The position numbers were made by a program, and so were the translations under genes. The notes below the pieces were generated by a model. That model was not told where the DNA came from and ran no database searches. It saw nothing but the letters and a program-made list of their open reading frames with translations. Positions 41,857 through 49,190 of a stretch of 64,000 bases of DNA are shown here, piece by piece (position 1 is the stretch's first letter; each line of letters begins with the position of its first letter). The DNA is from Brachybacterium sp. FME24 (GTDB lineage Bacteria > Actinomycetota > Actinomycetes > Actinomycetales > Dermabacteraceae). The stretch covers positions 62,001-126,000 of the forward strand of contig NZ_JABUXV010000009.1 of NCBI RefSeq assembly GCF_014897705.1. Reading direction: 5' to 3'.

Positions 41857-43623
41857 TCAGCCCCGTTCGGAGGTCGAGATCTCGAGCCGGGACCAGCCGA
41901 ACGGTCCGAGCTCTGCTGACGCCCCTGCGGAGGCGCCCGCCCGCACGCCCACCGCGCGCGGATTCGCGGAGAGGTTCGCGAGGAGCACCTCGCAGTGGCC
42001 ATCCCTGCGCGCCCCGATGGCACGGATCAGCCCGTCGGCGCTCGCGGCGGAGAGCAGCTCACCGCCCTGCAGCGCTGTGAGGGCGGCGAGCGCATCGCGC
42101 ACCGGGAGGTCGGCGCCGTCGGGCGTGCGCAGTCCGCGCGGCCCCCACTCCTCGAAGTACGTCAGGGACGCGACGCCGGGGATCGCGAGGGCGGCGGCGC
42201 TCGCGATCGTCCAGGCGGCGAGCTCGGGGCTCGCCTGGCGCGGGTCCTCGCTGCCGGTGCGCTGGGCGCCGTATCCCTCCGCCAGGTCGGCGCGATGTGG
42301 TCGCGGGGGAGGCGAGGTCGCGACATTGTTGAAGCGGGGTCGCAGGGTCACCGGGCCGATGTGCACCGGCAGGCCGGAGGCTCGTCCCGAGAGGTCCTGG
42401 GCGATCAGCCGCTGCATGGCGACCGCCTCGATCAGCTGGTCCGTCTCGTCGGTGTGGAACAGCGGCGTGCTGGCGACGACGAGGCCGTCCATCTCGCTGT
42501 GCCCCACGCGGTCCCACTCCCGGTTCAGCTCGGTGAAGTGCGACCGTGCCCCGCCGACGATGGGCGCCGTCGCAGGCAGCGCGGTACGCAATGCCGTGAC
42601 CAGGGCGGGCTCCGAGACGTGCGAGACGGCCGACGTGATGCCGACCCAGCGCAGGGGCACGCCGGCGGTGAGGGCGCCCGCAGCCTCGGAGAGGAGCGTC
42701 GGGTCCACCCGGTCCGGGCTGACGAGCATGACGGAGAGGTCCTCGGCCCCGAGCTGCGCGCGCCGGAGAGCCGCCGGCCACGCGGGATCCGTGAGGTCGA
42801 TCTCGACGTGGCGGTGGGAGGTGATCGGGTCGGGGGCGGAGGGGCCGGGTGACGGGGCGGTGGACGCTCCGACCGCGATCAGCGGGAACGGACCCCCGGG
42901 CGTGAGCTCCAGCGCCGTCACCGCCGGGGTCGCGTCGGGCAGCAGGTCGTCCTGCGGCGCCGGGGCTCCTGCGGTGAGGACGACCCGCTGGAGGATCCGC
43001 TCCCCGGTGGCGAGGACGTACGGGAACGGTTCGTCCAGCGACCGGTTGTACGTCTTGTACGAGGCGTCGGACCAGTTGCGCTGATCCTCCATCTCGAACA
43101 CATCGCCCTCGAGGCCCAGGTGGAACGCGGTGCCGTGATCGGCCCAGCTCAGAGAGACGATGTTCCGAGCCGGCTGATGGGGGCTGATGGCCATCGGGAA
43201 CCGCATCGGCAGTTCGGTGCCATCCGTGCGGCCGACGGCGAGTTCCGATCCGGCCAGGCGCGGCGGATGCAGCACCACCAGACCGGTGCGGTTCGTGAGG
43301 CTGTCGCGATCGATGTCAGCCGTGAACGTCACCGTGAGCCGATCTCCCTCCACCTCCACTCTCACCGTGCCGGTCAGGGAGATGCCTCGCTGCGCGATCC
43401 GGATGCCGACCGTGAGGGAGGAGTCGGTGGCGTCGGCGGTCACCTCGTGGGGAGATGCGGTCTGCCAGTCGCGGTCGCGTGCCACCGCGCGCACCCCGCG
43501 CAGCACGATCTTGCCGTCGCAGCGGATGTCGGCGAGCTCGTCGGCTCGTCGGTCCAGCGACCAGCGACCGGACCGCCAGCGCTCGCCGGAGGGGACGGGC
43601 CTCCACGCCGGGGACGGGATCAT
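41857..43623 (-). CDS. ApnL-like sugar lactonase (D-apionate lactonase family)
   Basis: This 588-residue protein lacks a common enzyme signature but matches, from memory, the large family that contains D-apionate lactonase. Shared landmarks are LRGVRAVARDRDWQT, RFPMAISPHQP (about residues 140-150), GLEGDVFEMEDQRNWSDAS and a following SYKTYNRSLDEPFPY. The N-terminal third looks beta-rich and the C-terminal two thirds TIM-barrel-like. ApnL opens the lactone formed when apiose is oxidised at C1. Here it overlaps an SDR by ATGA, an ideal lactone-producing partner. Because no other apiose gene is nearby, another aldonolactone is equally possible. Confidence 0.62.
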   Translation of the reverse strand: MIPSPAWRPVPSGERWRSGRWSLDRRADELADIRCDGKIVLRGVRAVARDRDWQTASPHEVTADATDSSLTVGIRIAQRGISLTGTVRVEVEGDRLTVTFTADIDRDSLTNRTGLVVLHPPRLAGSELAVGRTDGTELPMRFPMAISPHQPARNIVSLSWADHGTAFHLGLEGDVFEMEDQRNWSDASYKTYNRSLDEPFPYVLATGERILQRVVLTAGAPAPQDDLLPDATPAVTALELTPGGPFPLIAVGASTAPSPGPSAPDPITSHRHVEIDLTDPAWPAALRRAQLGAEDLSVMLVSPDRVDPTLLSEAAGALTAGVPLRWVGITSAVSHVSEPALVTALRTALPATAPIVGGARSHFTELNREWDRVGHSEMDGLVVASTPLFHTDETDQLIEAVAMQRLIAQDLSGRASGLPVHIGPVTLRPRFNNVATSPPPRPHRADLAEGYGAQRTGSEDPRQASPELAAWTIASAAALAIPGVASLTYFEEWGPRGLRTPDGADLPVRDALAALTALQGGELLSAASADGLIRAIGARRDGHCEVLLANLSANPRAVGVRAGASAGASAELGPFGWSRLEISTSERG

Positions 43624-44390
43624 AGCGAGGTCATGCCGCCGTCGACGGCGAACAGGGATCCGGTCGCGAAAGCACTGTCTTCGCTCGCGAGGAAGACCAT
43701 GATCCCCTCGACGTCCTCTGCCTGTCCGGCCCGGCCCAGCGGGATGCGGCCCACGATCGCGGAGCGCTCGGTGGGATCATCGGAGATGGTGGTGACCAGC
43801 GGCGTCTCGGTGTAGGCGGGAACGACGGTGTTCACGCGGATGCCGTCGGCGGCATAGGCGGCGGCGACGGTGCGGGTGAGTCCGTGGATGCCCGCTTTGG
43901 TGGTCGAGTAGGCGGTGAAGTCATTCCCCTCGCCCCGCAGACCGGTGGGGCTGCCGGTGAGGATGATCGAGCCGCCCCCGGTGGCCAGCAGCGAGCGCAC
44001 GGCGTGCTTCACGGTGAGGAAGGTGCCGGTCAGGTTCACGTCCACGGTGCGCTGCCACACCGCGAGATCCAGCTCGGCGATCTTCGCGTCCTGCCCGAAC
44101 AGCTGCACGCCGGCGTTCGCGACCACGACATCCGGAGACCAGCCTGCCGTGCTCAGCTCGGCGAAGCCGGCCTCGACCGCGACCTCGTCGGAGATGTCGA
44201 CGGTGAGTGCGCGGGCGGTGCCCTCGCCGGTCTCCGCGGTGATGGACTCGACCGCCTGCTGGGCGGCGGCGCCGTCGCGGTCGGCGATCACGACGCGGGC
44301 GCCCTCGCGGGCGAAGCGGGAGGCCACGGCGAAGCCGATGCCGGAGGCGGCTCCGGTGACCAGGGCCGTGCGGGAGGCGAGACGGGTCAT
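43620..44390 (-). CDS. SDR oxidoreductase, candidate sugar 1-dehydrogenase
   Basis: The 256-residue classical SDR has TGAASGIG at 12-19, a VANAG motif near 90-94, Ser147, Tyr161 and Lys165, and the DGGMTSL C-terminus also found in the SDR at 2259. The ribosome site is weak (GGATGACC), consistent with regulated expression. It starts an operon with the ApnL-like lactonase and follows a LacI-type operator by about 105 bp. Oxidation of an aldose to a lactone would supply that lactonase directly; a 2- or 3-keto oxidation cannot be excluded. Confidence 0.87.
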   Translation of the reverse strand: MTRLASRTALVTGAASGIGFAVASRFAREGARVVIADRDGAAAQQAVESITAETGEGTARALTVDISDEVAVEAGFAELSTAGWSPDVVVANAGVQLFGQDAKIAELDLAVWQRTVDVNLTGTFLTVKHAVRSLLATGGGSIILTGSPTGLRGEGNDFTAYSTTKAGIHGLTRTVAAAYAADGIRVNTVVPAYTETPLVTTISDDPTERSAIVGRIPLGRAGQAEDVEGIMVFLASEDSAFATGSLFAVDGGMTSL

Positions 44391-44495
44391 GGGGTCATCC
44401 GTTCATCAAGGGCGGAGCTGCTCTGCTTCGTGGCACGGGCATGGCGTCGGGGCAGATGCCCGGACGACGACGGCTCGTGACTGACCCAGTCTGCA

Positions 44496-44505
44496 CAACC
44501 GGTTG
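44496..44505. promoter_or_regulatory. LacI-type operator before the SDR/lactonase operon
   Basis: CAACCGGTTG is a perfect 10-bp palindrome within ACAACCGGTTGAC and shares twelve contiguous bases (CAACCGGTTGAC) with the site at 40661-40674. It is the first recognisable element upstream of the SDR start. Confidence 0.75.
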
Positions 44506-44687
44506 ACCAATTTCAAGGAGGGTGCCCTCGACGACGGGGCGGCAGACGTCGCCTGCGCATGTGGCGCCGCCATCCCCCGGCCTCTGCCACCGCCATCTTC
44601 CGGCGCATGTCACCGCCTCGGGTCGCTGTCGCCGTCTCCCCGCCCGGCGGCGCGCCCCCTGCCCGGCGGCGCAGCCTCCGGCCAGCG

Positions 44688-44745
44688 AGTTTTGTGGCCT
44701 CAGGACCGGTGTCGCCGTCCGCATCGGTCCTGAGGCCACAAAACT
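44688..44745. repeat. Dispersed palindromic element, family B, perfect copy
   Basis: Two exactly complementary 21-base arms (44688-44708 and 44725-44745), beginning AGTTTTGTGGCC, enclose a 16-base loop ending CCGCAT. It is the least decayed of three family B elements. It lies in the gene-free stretch 44391-44847; beyond it, 44746-44847 is a GGCCCGG/GGCGGG low-complexity tract. Confidence 0.9.
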
Positions 44746-44847
44746 GTGCGGGCGGGCTCGGGTCGCCGGCTGGCCGGGCGGGTAGGCCGGCCCGGCCCGG
44801 CCCGGCCGGCTGGGCGGGCCCGGGCCGGCGGCGTGGGCGGGCTGGGG

Positions 44848-46068
44848 TCAGTCGTCGATCTCCAGGAGATCGGCGGCGCTCTCGAGGTTGTCGAGCTCGG
44901 AGCTCTCGCCGGTGTCCCGCTGCATCCGGTCGAGGTAGGGCTGCGCCCGGCCCACCTGGTGCTCCAGTGCGGTCACCGTGGTCAGGAAGTTCTCATTGGC
45001 CTGGGTGCGGAAGGCGTCGATCCCGTCCATCGTCGTGAACAGGTTGTCGAAGGCCTTCTGCAGGGTCTCGGGAGAGACGCCCGAGGTGGCGGCCTGCTCC
45101 TGGATCTTCTGGGTGTTGTCCGCGAGCATCTGCGAGGTGCGGTCGATGAGGGAGTCGGTGGTGCGGTTGACCGCGTCGATCTGGTCCAGCACCAGTTTCT
45201 GGTTCTCGAGCGCCTGAGCAGTGATCACCGCGGTGCGCAGCGCCGTGACGGTGGTGGTGCGAGCCCGATCCACGCCCTGGGCGAGCTGGGTGTTGTTGTC
45301 CTCGATGAGGCCCATCGCGAGGTAGGCCTGGACGGTGACGGCGATCTGGGTGGCCACGTCCTGGCGGCGCTGACGCACGGCGAACAGCACGTCGCGCTCG
45401 AGGGCGTCGGCCGAATTGGCCTTGCCCTCCGCGCGCAGTCCGTCGGCGCGGCGCACGGTGCGCTCGTCCAGCAGCGTCAGCAAGGACGAGGCCTTCTGCA
45501 GCGCGCCGAGGTCCTCCCAGAGGGAGCGGCGCTCCACGGACAGTTCGGCGTTGTCGCGCTGCAGCATCTCCTGGCCGCGCCCCAGTGCCGCGAGCACTTC
45601 GTCGAGCTGCTTCTGATTGGACTCGTAGCTGCGGAAGTAGCGCTTGGCAGTGTTCTTGCCGGGCAGGAACGACAGCGCCTTGGAGGCGAAAGTGTCCTCC
45701 TTGGGGGCGAGATCCTCCATCGTGGTGCGCAGCTGGGAGAGCGACTTCGAGACCGACTCCTGGGAGCCGCCGCTCTCCTTGGCATCTCGCAGCGACTGCT
45801 CCATGAATCGCGACGAGGTGCCGGTGGTGCGCTCGAAGGTACGGCGGGCGACGGCGCTGAGGGCGTCGACCTGCGCGGTGAACTCCTGGGAGTGCGGGTT
45901 CAGGGTGGAGATCTGCTCGACCCACTGATCGGCGCGGGCGGCGAGGTCCTGCCGCTGCTCTGCGGGGAGATCGGGGAGCATCGAGACGGCCTTGTCCGCG
46001 GGGACCTCGGCGACGGGCTCGGCAGGGGTGATCTCCGGTTCGGGCGTGGGCGGCTGGAGCTTGTCCAT
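44848..46068 (-). CDS. TelA-family toxic-anion-resistance protein
   Basis: The 406-residue soluble, highly helical protein is a TelA family member. Typical stretches are VSMLPDLPAEQRQDLAARADQWVEQI near the start, FERTTGTSSRFMEQSL, KRYFRSYESNQKQLDEVLAAL and TQIAVTVQAYLAMGLIEDNN. Family genes were linked to tellurite and antimicrobial resistance and often lie beside XpaC-like or TerD genes. The gene follows an XpaC-like gene here with 51 bp between them and a GAGGAGG ribosome site. No Ter operon is near, and the biochemical activity of TelA is not established. Confidence 0.92.
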   Translation of the reverse strand: MDKLQPPTPEPEITPAEPVAEVPADKAVSMLPDLPAEQRQDLAARADQWVEQISTLNPHSQEFTAQVDALSAVARRTFERTTGTSSRFMEQSLRDAKESGGSQESVSKSLSQLRTTMEDLAPKEDTFASKALSFLPGKNTAKRYFRSYESNQKQLDEVLAALGRGQEMLQRDNAELSVERRSLWEDLGALQKASSLLTLLDERTVRRADGLRAEGKANSADALERDVLFAVRQRRQDVATQIAVTVQAYLAMGLIEDNNTQLAQGVDRARTTTVTALRTAVITAQALENQKLVLDQIDAVNRTTDSLIDRTSQMLADNTQKIQEQAATSGVSPETLQKAFDNLFTTMDGIDAFRTQANENFLTTVTALEHQVGRAQPYLDRMQRDTGESSELDNLESAADLLEIDD

Positions 46069-46119
46069 GGGGGGCCTCCTCGGGCGGTAGGGCTGATTGT
46101 CAGGTCGTCGAGCAGAGGG

Positions 46120-47028
46120 TCAGACGTCGATGATCGGGTTCAGGTGCTGGTCGGCGAAGCGGGTGCGGAGGAACTCGGCGTGCACCTCGAGGGAGTGGGA
46201 GACCCCGGCGACGAGGTCGCTCTCGATCCGTTCGACCCCTTCTGCGAGCACGGCGAGCTGCTGATCGATGTCCTCGAGGTTCGCCAGCGCTTCGCGTCGG
46301 GCGGAGCCGGCGAAGGTGGCCAGGAACCCGGTGATGTCCTCGACGGAGTCCAGCAGCTCGGGGATGTACCTCGTGGCGATGCCCTCCAGGAGGGTCACCT
46401 CGCTCTCGAAGGGGCGCTGCGCGCGCAGCGTCTCGGACTCGGCGAGGGCGTCGATCCGTCGCGCCAGGGAGTCGAGGTGCTCGAGGGTGAGGCCCACCGT
46501 CGGCTCCGAGGCGGTTCGGCGCAGCTCTGTGGTGCGGGCGCGGCTCCGAGCCGTCGCCCCCTGGATGTCCGCGAGCATCGCCGCGGTGGTCTCCGACTCC
46601 CCGGTCGAGGCGGTGACCTGGGGGGTCTGTGGAGACGTGAGGGCGCGCACTGCGGCTCCGCTGCCCCCTGCGGCGAGCACGCCGGCGCCGGCCGCGATCC
46701 CGAAGGCCGCGAGAGGGCCGACGATCGCGGTGCCGAGACCCAGCACCAGGCAGGCCACGGCCACCAGGCCGCCGGTGAGCAGGGGGACCCCGACGGAGAA
46801 CAGGGCGGATCGCCCGGAGCGTCGGCGGCCGACGTCGGACGAGGTGGGGCCGTGCACCGTGCCCTCGAGCGGCTTCTGGACCGGCCCCCAGAGGCTGCGT
46901 CGCTCAGCGGTCGCCTTCCAGGGCAGATCGACGTCGCCGGGCGCGACGGGGTTGGGCGCGCCGGGGTCGGGGGACGTGGCGTCCCCGCTGGTCGGCCTCT
47001 GGGCCGACGGATCGTTCCCGTCTGTCAC
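46120..47028 (-). CDS. XpaC-like membrane protein partnered with TelA
   Basis: The GTG-initiated 302-residue protein has a Pro/Ser/Asp-rich N-terminus, two adjacent hydrophobic helices (about residues 75-125), then a long helical, coiled-coil-like cytoplasmic region. SEVTLLEGIATRYIPELLDSVEDI and a C-terminal LVAGVSHSLEVHAEFLRTRF resemble XpaC/YceG-type proteins that accompany TelA in Firmicutes and actinobacteria. Similarity is weaker than for TelA, so the call depends partly on adjacency. A membrane-stress role shared with TelA is the usual guess. Confidence 0.65.
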   Translation of the reverse strand: MTDGNDPSAQRPTSGDATSPDPGAPNPVAPGDVDLPWKATAERRSLWGPVQKPLEGTVHGPTSSDVGRRRSGRSALFSVGVPLLTGGLVAVACLVLGLGTAIVGPLAAFGIAAGAGVLAAGGSGAAVRALTSPQTPQVTASTGESETTAAMLADIQGATARSRARTTELRRTASEPTVGLTLEHLDSLARRIDALAESETLRAQRPFESEVTLLEGIATRYIPELLDSVEDITGFLATFAGSARREALANLEDIDQQLAVLAEGVERIESDLVAGVSHSLEVHAEFLRTRFADQHLNPIIDV

Positions 47029-47186
47029 ACGTACCCGCTGTTCCCTCGGAAGGCGGCGACGAGGTTCTCATCGGGCCGGGCGACCCGACCTCGGGTCGGG
47101 TCCGTGCGCCGTGCGATCGCCTCGTCATGGGCGTGACCGAAGGTTATCGCGATCGCCTGGATACCTCCCAGCGTCGGCTCAGCCGG

Positions 47187-47714
47187 TCACCTCGCGGCGG
47201 GCTCCACGGAGCCCGCGAGCGCTGCCAGAGAGCGGTCGAGGAACTCCGGCCCGACGGATGGCAGGCCACCGATCTCCTCAGCGACCTCCGGTGGGGTCGC
47301 GCTCCAGTCGTACGTGAGGCGCACCCGGGTGCCCTCGGGCACGGGCTCCAGGTCGTACCGCCAGGTCCAGCCGCCGCCCTCCAGGGTGCCGTTCGCGGAG
47401 TACTGCGCGGGCTCCCAGGCGACCGTGCGGCCCGGTTCGAAGGCGATCACGAGATTGTGCATCTCGTAGCGGCCGCCGGCGTTGACCTGGAACATCTCGA
47501 TCCCGAAGACCTGCCCGGTCGCGGTGATCCGGGCCGGTTCTGACTCCAAGGAGCCCCTCACCCAGTCCGTGGGCTCCGTCAGATGGTGCTTGGAAGGGTC
47601 CGTGAGCAGGTCGAACACGACGTCGGGGAGCGCGTGGACGATCCGTTCGGCGATGAAGCGATCGGCGAACGTGGAGGGTTCCTGGTGGTCCTGGTGGTCC
47701 TGGTGAGTCGTCAT
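47187..47714 (-). CDS. SRPBCC (AHSA1-type) domain protein
   Basis: The 175-residue protein starts with a His/Gln/Asp repeat encoded by tandem CAGGACCAC codons and continues into a single START-like helix-grip domain: ERIVHALPDVVFDLLTDPSKHH, GQVFGIEMFQVNAGGRYEMHN, and GGGWTWRYDLEPVPEGTRVRLTYDW. Such proteins bind hydrophobic ligands or act as polyketide-cyclase-like enzymes. It overlaps the DUF899 gene by ATGA and ends the small TetR-controlled operon. The ligand is unknown. Confidence 0.85.
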   Translation of the reverse strand: MTTHQDHQDHQEPSTFADRFIAERIVHALPDVVFDLLTDPSKHHLTEPTDWVRGSLESEPARITATGQVFGIEMFQVNAGGRYEMHNLVIAFEPGRTVAWEPAQYSANGTLEGGGWTWRYDLEPVPEGTRVRLTYDWSATPPEVAEEIGGLPSVGPEFLDRSLAALAGSVEPAAR

Positions 47715-48406
47715 GATGAGCTCCGTCCATAGAGTGCTGCGACCTCGGGGGAGTCGAGCCACTTCTCGTAGGTCCCGGACTGCGGCCATCCCTGCGGCAC
47801 GTCCTGCCACTGCTCCTGGCGGCCCCAGGGGAGCACGTCCATCAGGGCGAAGGTGTGGGAGAGCTGCTCGGTGCCGCGACCGTCGGTGTGCCAGGTGCGG
47901 TAGACGGTGTCGCCGTCGCGCAGGAAGACGTTCATCGCGAAGCCGCCGCCGGCCGGGGCGCCGACGTCGGCGCCGAAGGGGCTGTTCGCTGTCGAGTACC
48001 ACGTCATCTCATTGCCCACCTTCTCGCGGTAGGCGAGGGCCTCGTCGATCGGCCCCTGGGTGACCACGACGAAGCGGGCATCGTAGCGGCGCAGGAAGTC
48101 CAGGCGGGTGAACTGGTGGGTGTAGCTCGTGCAGCCGCCGCACTGCCACTCGGAGTCGGGGGACCACATGTGGTGGTACGTGATCAGTTGGGACTCGCCG
48201 TCGAACAGGTCGACGAGTCGCACGGGTCCGTCCTTCGACTCCAGGGTGTAGTCGGGCAGCGCGACCATGGGCAGCCGACGGCGCTGGGCGGCGATCGCGT
48301 CGAGCTCGCGGGTCGCGGCCTTCTCGCGCACGCGCAGCGCGTCGAGCTCGCGCCGCCAGGTCTCGGTCTCGACGACGGGTGGGTAGGTGGTCGGGTTCGC
48401 AGTCAT
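47711..48406 (-). CDS. DUF899 thioredoxin-like protein
   Basis: The 231-residue protein has a charged N-terminal helix, then a thioredoxin-like domain of the DUF899 family: MVALPDYTLESKDGPVRLVDLFDG, YHHMWSPDSEWQCGGCTSYTHQF with Cys89 and Cys92, and a C-terminal TEQLSHTFALMDVLPWGRQE. The CxxC pair suggests redox or peroxiredoxin-like activity. GAGGGAG precedes the start at 48406. It is transcribed divergently from a TetR regulator, a common arrangement for this family, but the substrate is not known. Confidence 0.88.
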   Translation of the reverse strand: MTANPTTYPPVVETETWRRELDALRVREKAATRELDAIAAQRRRLPMVALPDYTLESKDGPVRLVDLFDGESQLITYHHMWSPDSEWQCGGCTSYTHQFTRLDFLRRYDARFVVVTQGPIDEALAYREKVGNEMTWYSTANSPFGADVGAPAGGGFAMNVFLRDGDTVYRTWHTDGRGTEQLSHTFALMDVLPWGRQEQWQDVPQGWPQSGTYEKWLDSPEVAALYGRSSS

Positions 48407-48439
48407 GATGCTCCCTCGCGACGTCGGGATATGGTGCAT

Positions 48440-48469
48440 GTGAACACCATCCACATTGGTGTGAACACC
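48440..48469. promoter_or_regulatory. Repeated operator in the DUF899/tetR divergent promoter
   Basis: GTGAACACC occurs twice (48440-48448 and 48461-48469), exactly 21 bases apart, or two helical turns. Between them CACCA and TGGTG (48445-48449, 48457-48461) form an inverted pair. The site lies 28 bp before the tetR start and is well placed for autoregulation and control of the DUF899 operon. Confidence 0.6.
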
Positions 48470-48497
48470 GTAAACTTCGAGGGGATGGGCGTCAAGA

Positions 48498-49121
48498 GTG
48501 TCGGAGAGATCGCGTTCCTACCATCACGGCGACCTGCGGGCCGCGCTGGTGACGGAGGCGCTCGAGATCGCCCGGACGGAACCGGCGGCGCTCTCGCTGC
48601 GCGAGGTGACCCGCCGCGCGGGGGTCTCCCCGGCTGCTGCGTACCGCCACTTCCGGGACCGCTCCGCCCTGATGGGCGCCCTGGCGACGGAGATCCAGCA
48701 CCGCATGGTGTCGCGGATGCGGGCGCGCACCGCGGACCTCGAACCGGCCGACCCCGCGCGGGAGGCCCTGCTGCGACTGCGCGGCGTGGGCCTGGGGTAC
48801 ATCGACTTCGCCATCGAGGAGCCGGGCTGGTTCGAGCTCGCCTTCTTCGGGAGCGCCGAGGGCGCCGCCGTCGAGGAGGAGGCAGGATCGAGCCCCGAGC
48901 AGGTCCCTCCTTTCGCGGAGCTCCTCGCAGCGCTGGACGACTGCGTGGCGGCCGGTGCCCTGCCCGCGGAGCGCCGCGCCGGAGCGGAGTTCTCCTGCTG
49001 GTCCGCCGTGCACGGCTGCGCAGAACTGATGGTGCACGGCCCTCTACGCGGCGCCCCGCCCGCGGTGGTGCGCGAGGTCGCCCAGCGCGTGGTCGACGAC
49101 ATCATCACCGGGATCCGCTGA
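48498..49121 (+). CDS. TetR/AcrR-family regulator
   Basis: The 207-residue protein from the GTG at 48498 has an N-terminal HTH: YHHGDLRAALVTEALEIARTE, SLREVTRRAGVSPAAAYRHFRDR. A WHG-type C-terminal domain follows (EPGWFELAFF, FSCWSAVHGCAELMVHGPLR). No strong ribosome site is visible, so a low-level or leaderless start is possible. It probably represses the divergent DUF899-SRPBCC operon through the repeated site just upstream. Confidence 0.88.
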   Translation: MSERSRSYHHGDLRAALVTEALEIARTEPAALSLREVTRRAGVSPAAAYRHFRDRSALMGALATEIQHRMVSRMRARTADLEPADPAREALLRLRGVGLGYIDFAIEEPGWFELAFFGSAEGAAVEEEAGSSPEQVPPFAELLAALDDCVAAGALPAERRAGAEFSCWSAVHGCAELMVHGPLRGAPPAVVREVAQRVVDDIITGIR

Positions 49122-49145
49122 GCCGCGCCACCCAGTCGCGCTAGC

Positions 49146-49185
49146 GCTCAGCCGCTCCACCGTTCTGCCGTTCCACAGTTCTGTC
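49146..49185. repeat. Degenerate octamer array
   Basis: Five 8-base units of the form GYTCNRCC/GTTCTGYC follow each other between the tetR stop and the 3' end of the MlrC gene. They are more diverged than the arrays at 2123 and 28474 but share the period and the 3'-flanking position. Confidence 0.5.
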
Positions 49186-49190
49186 GTCTT

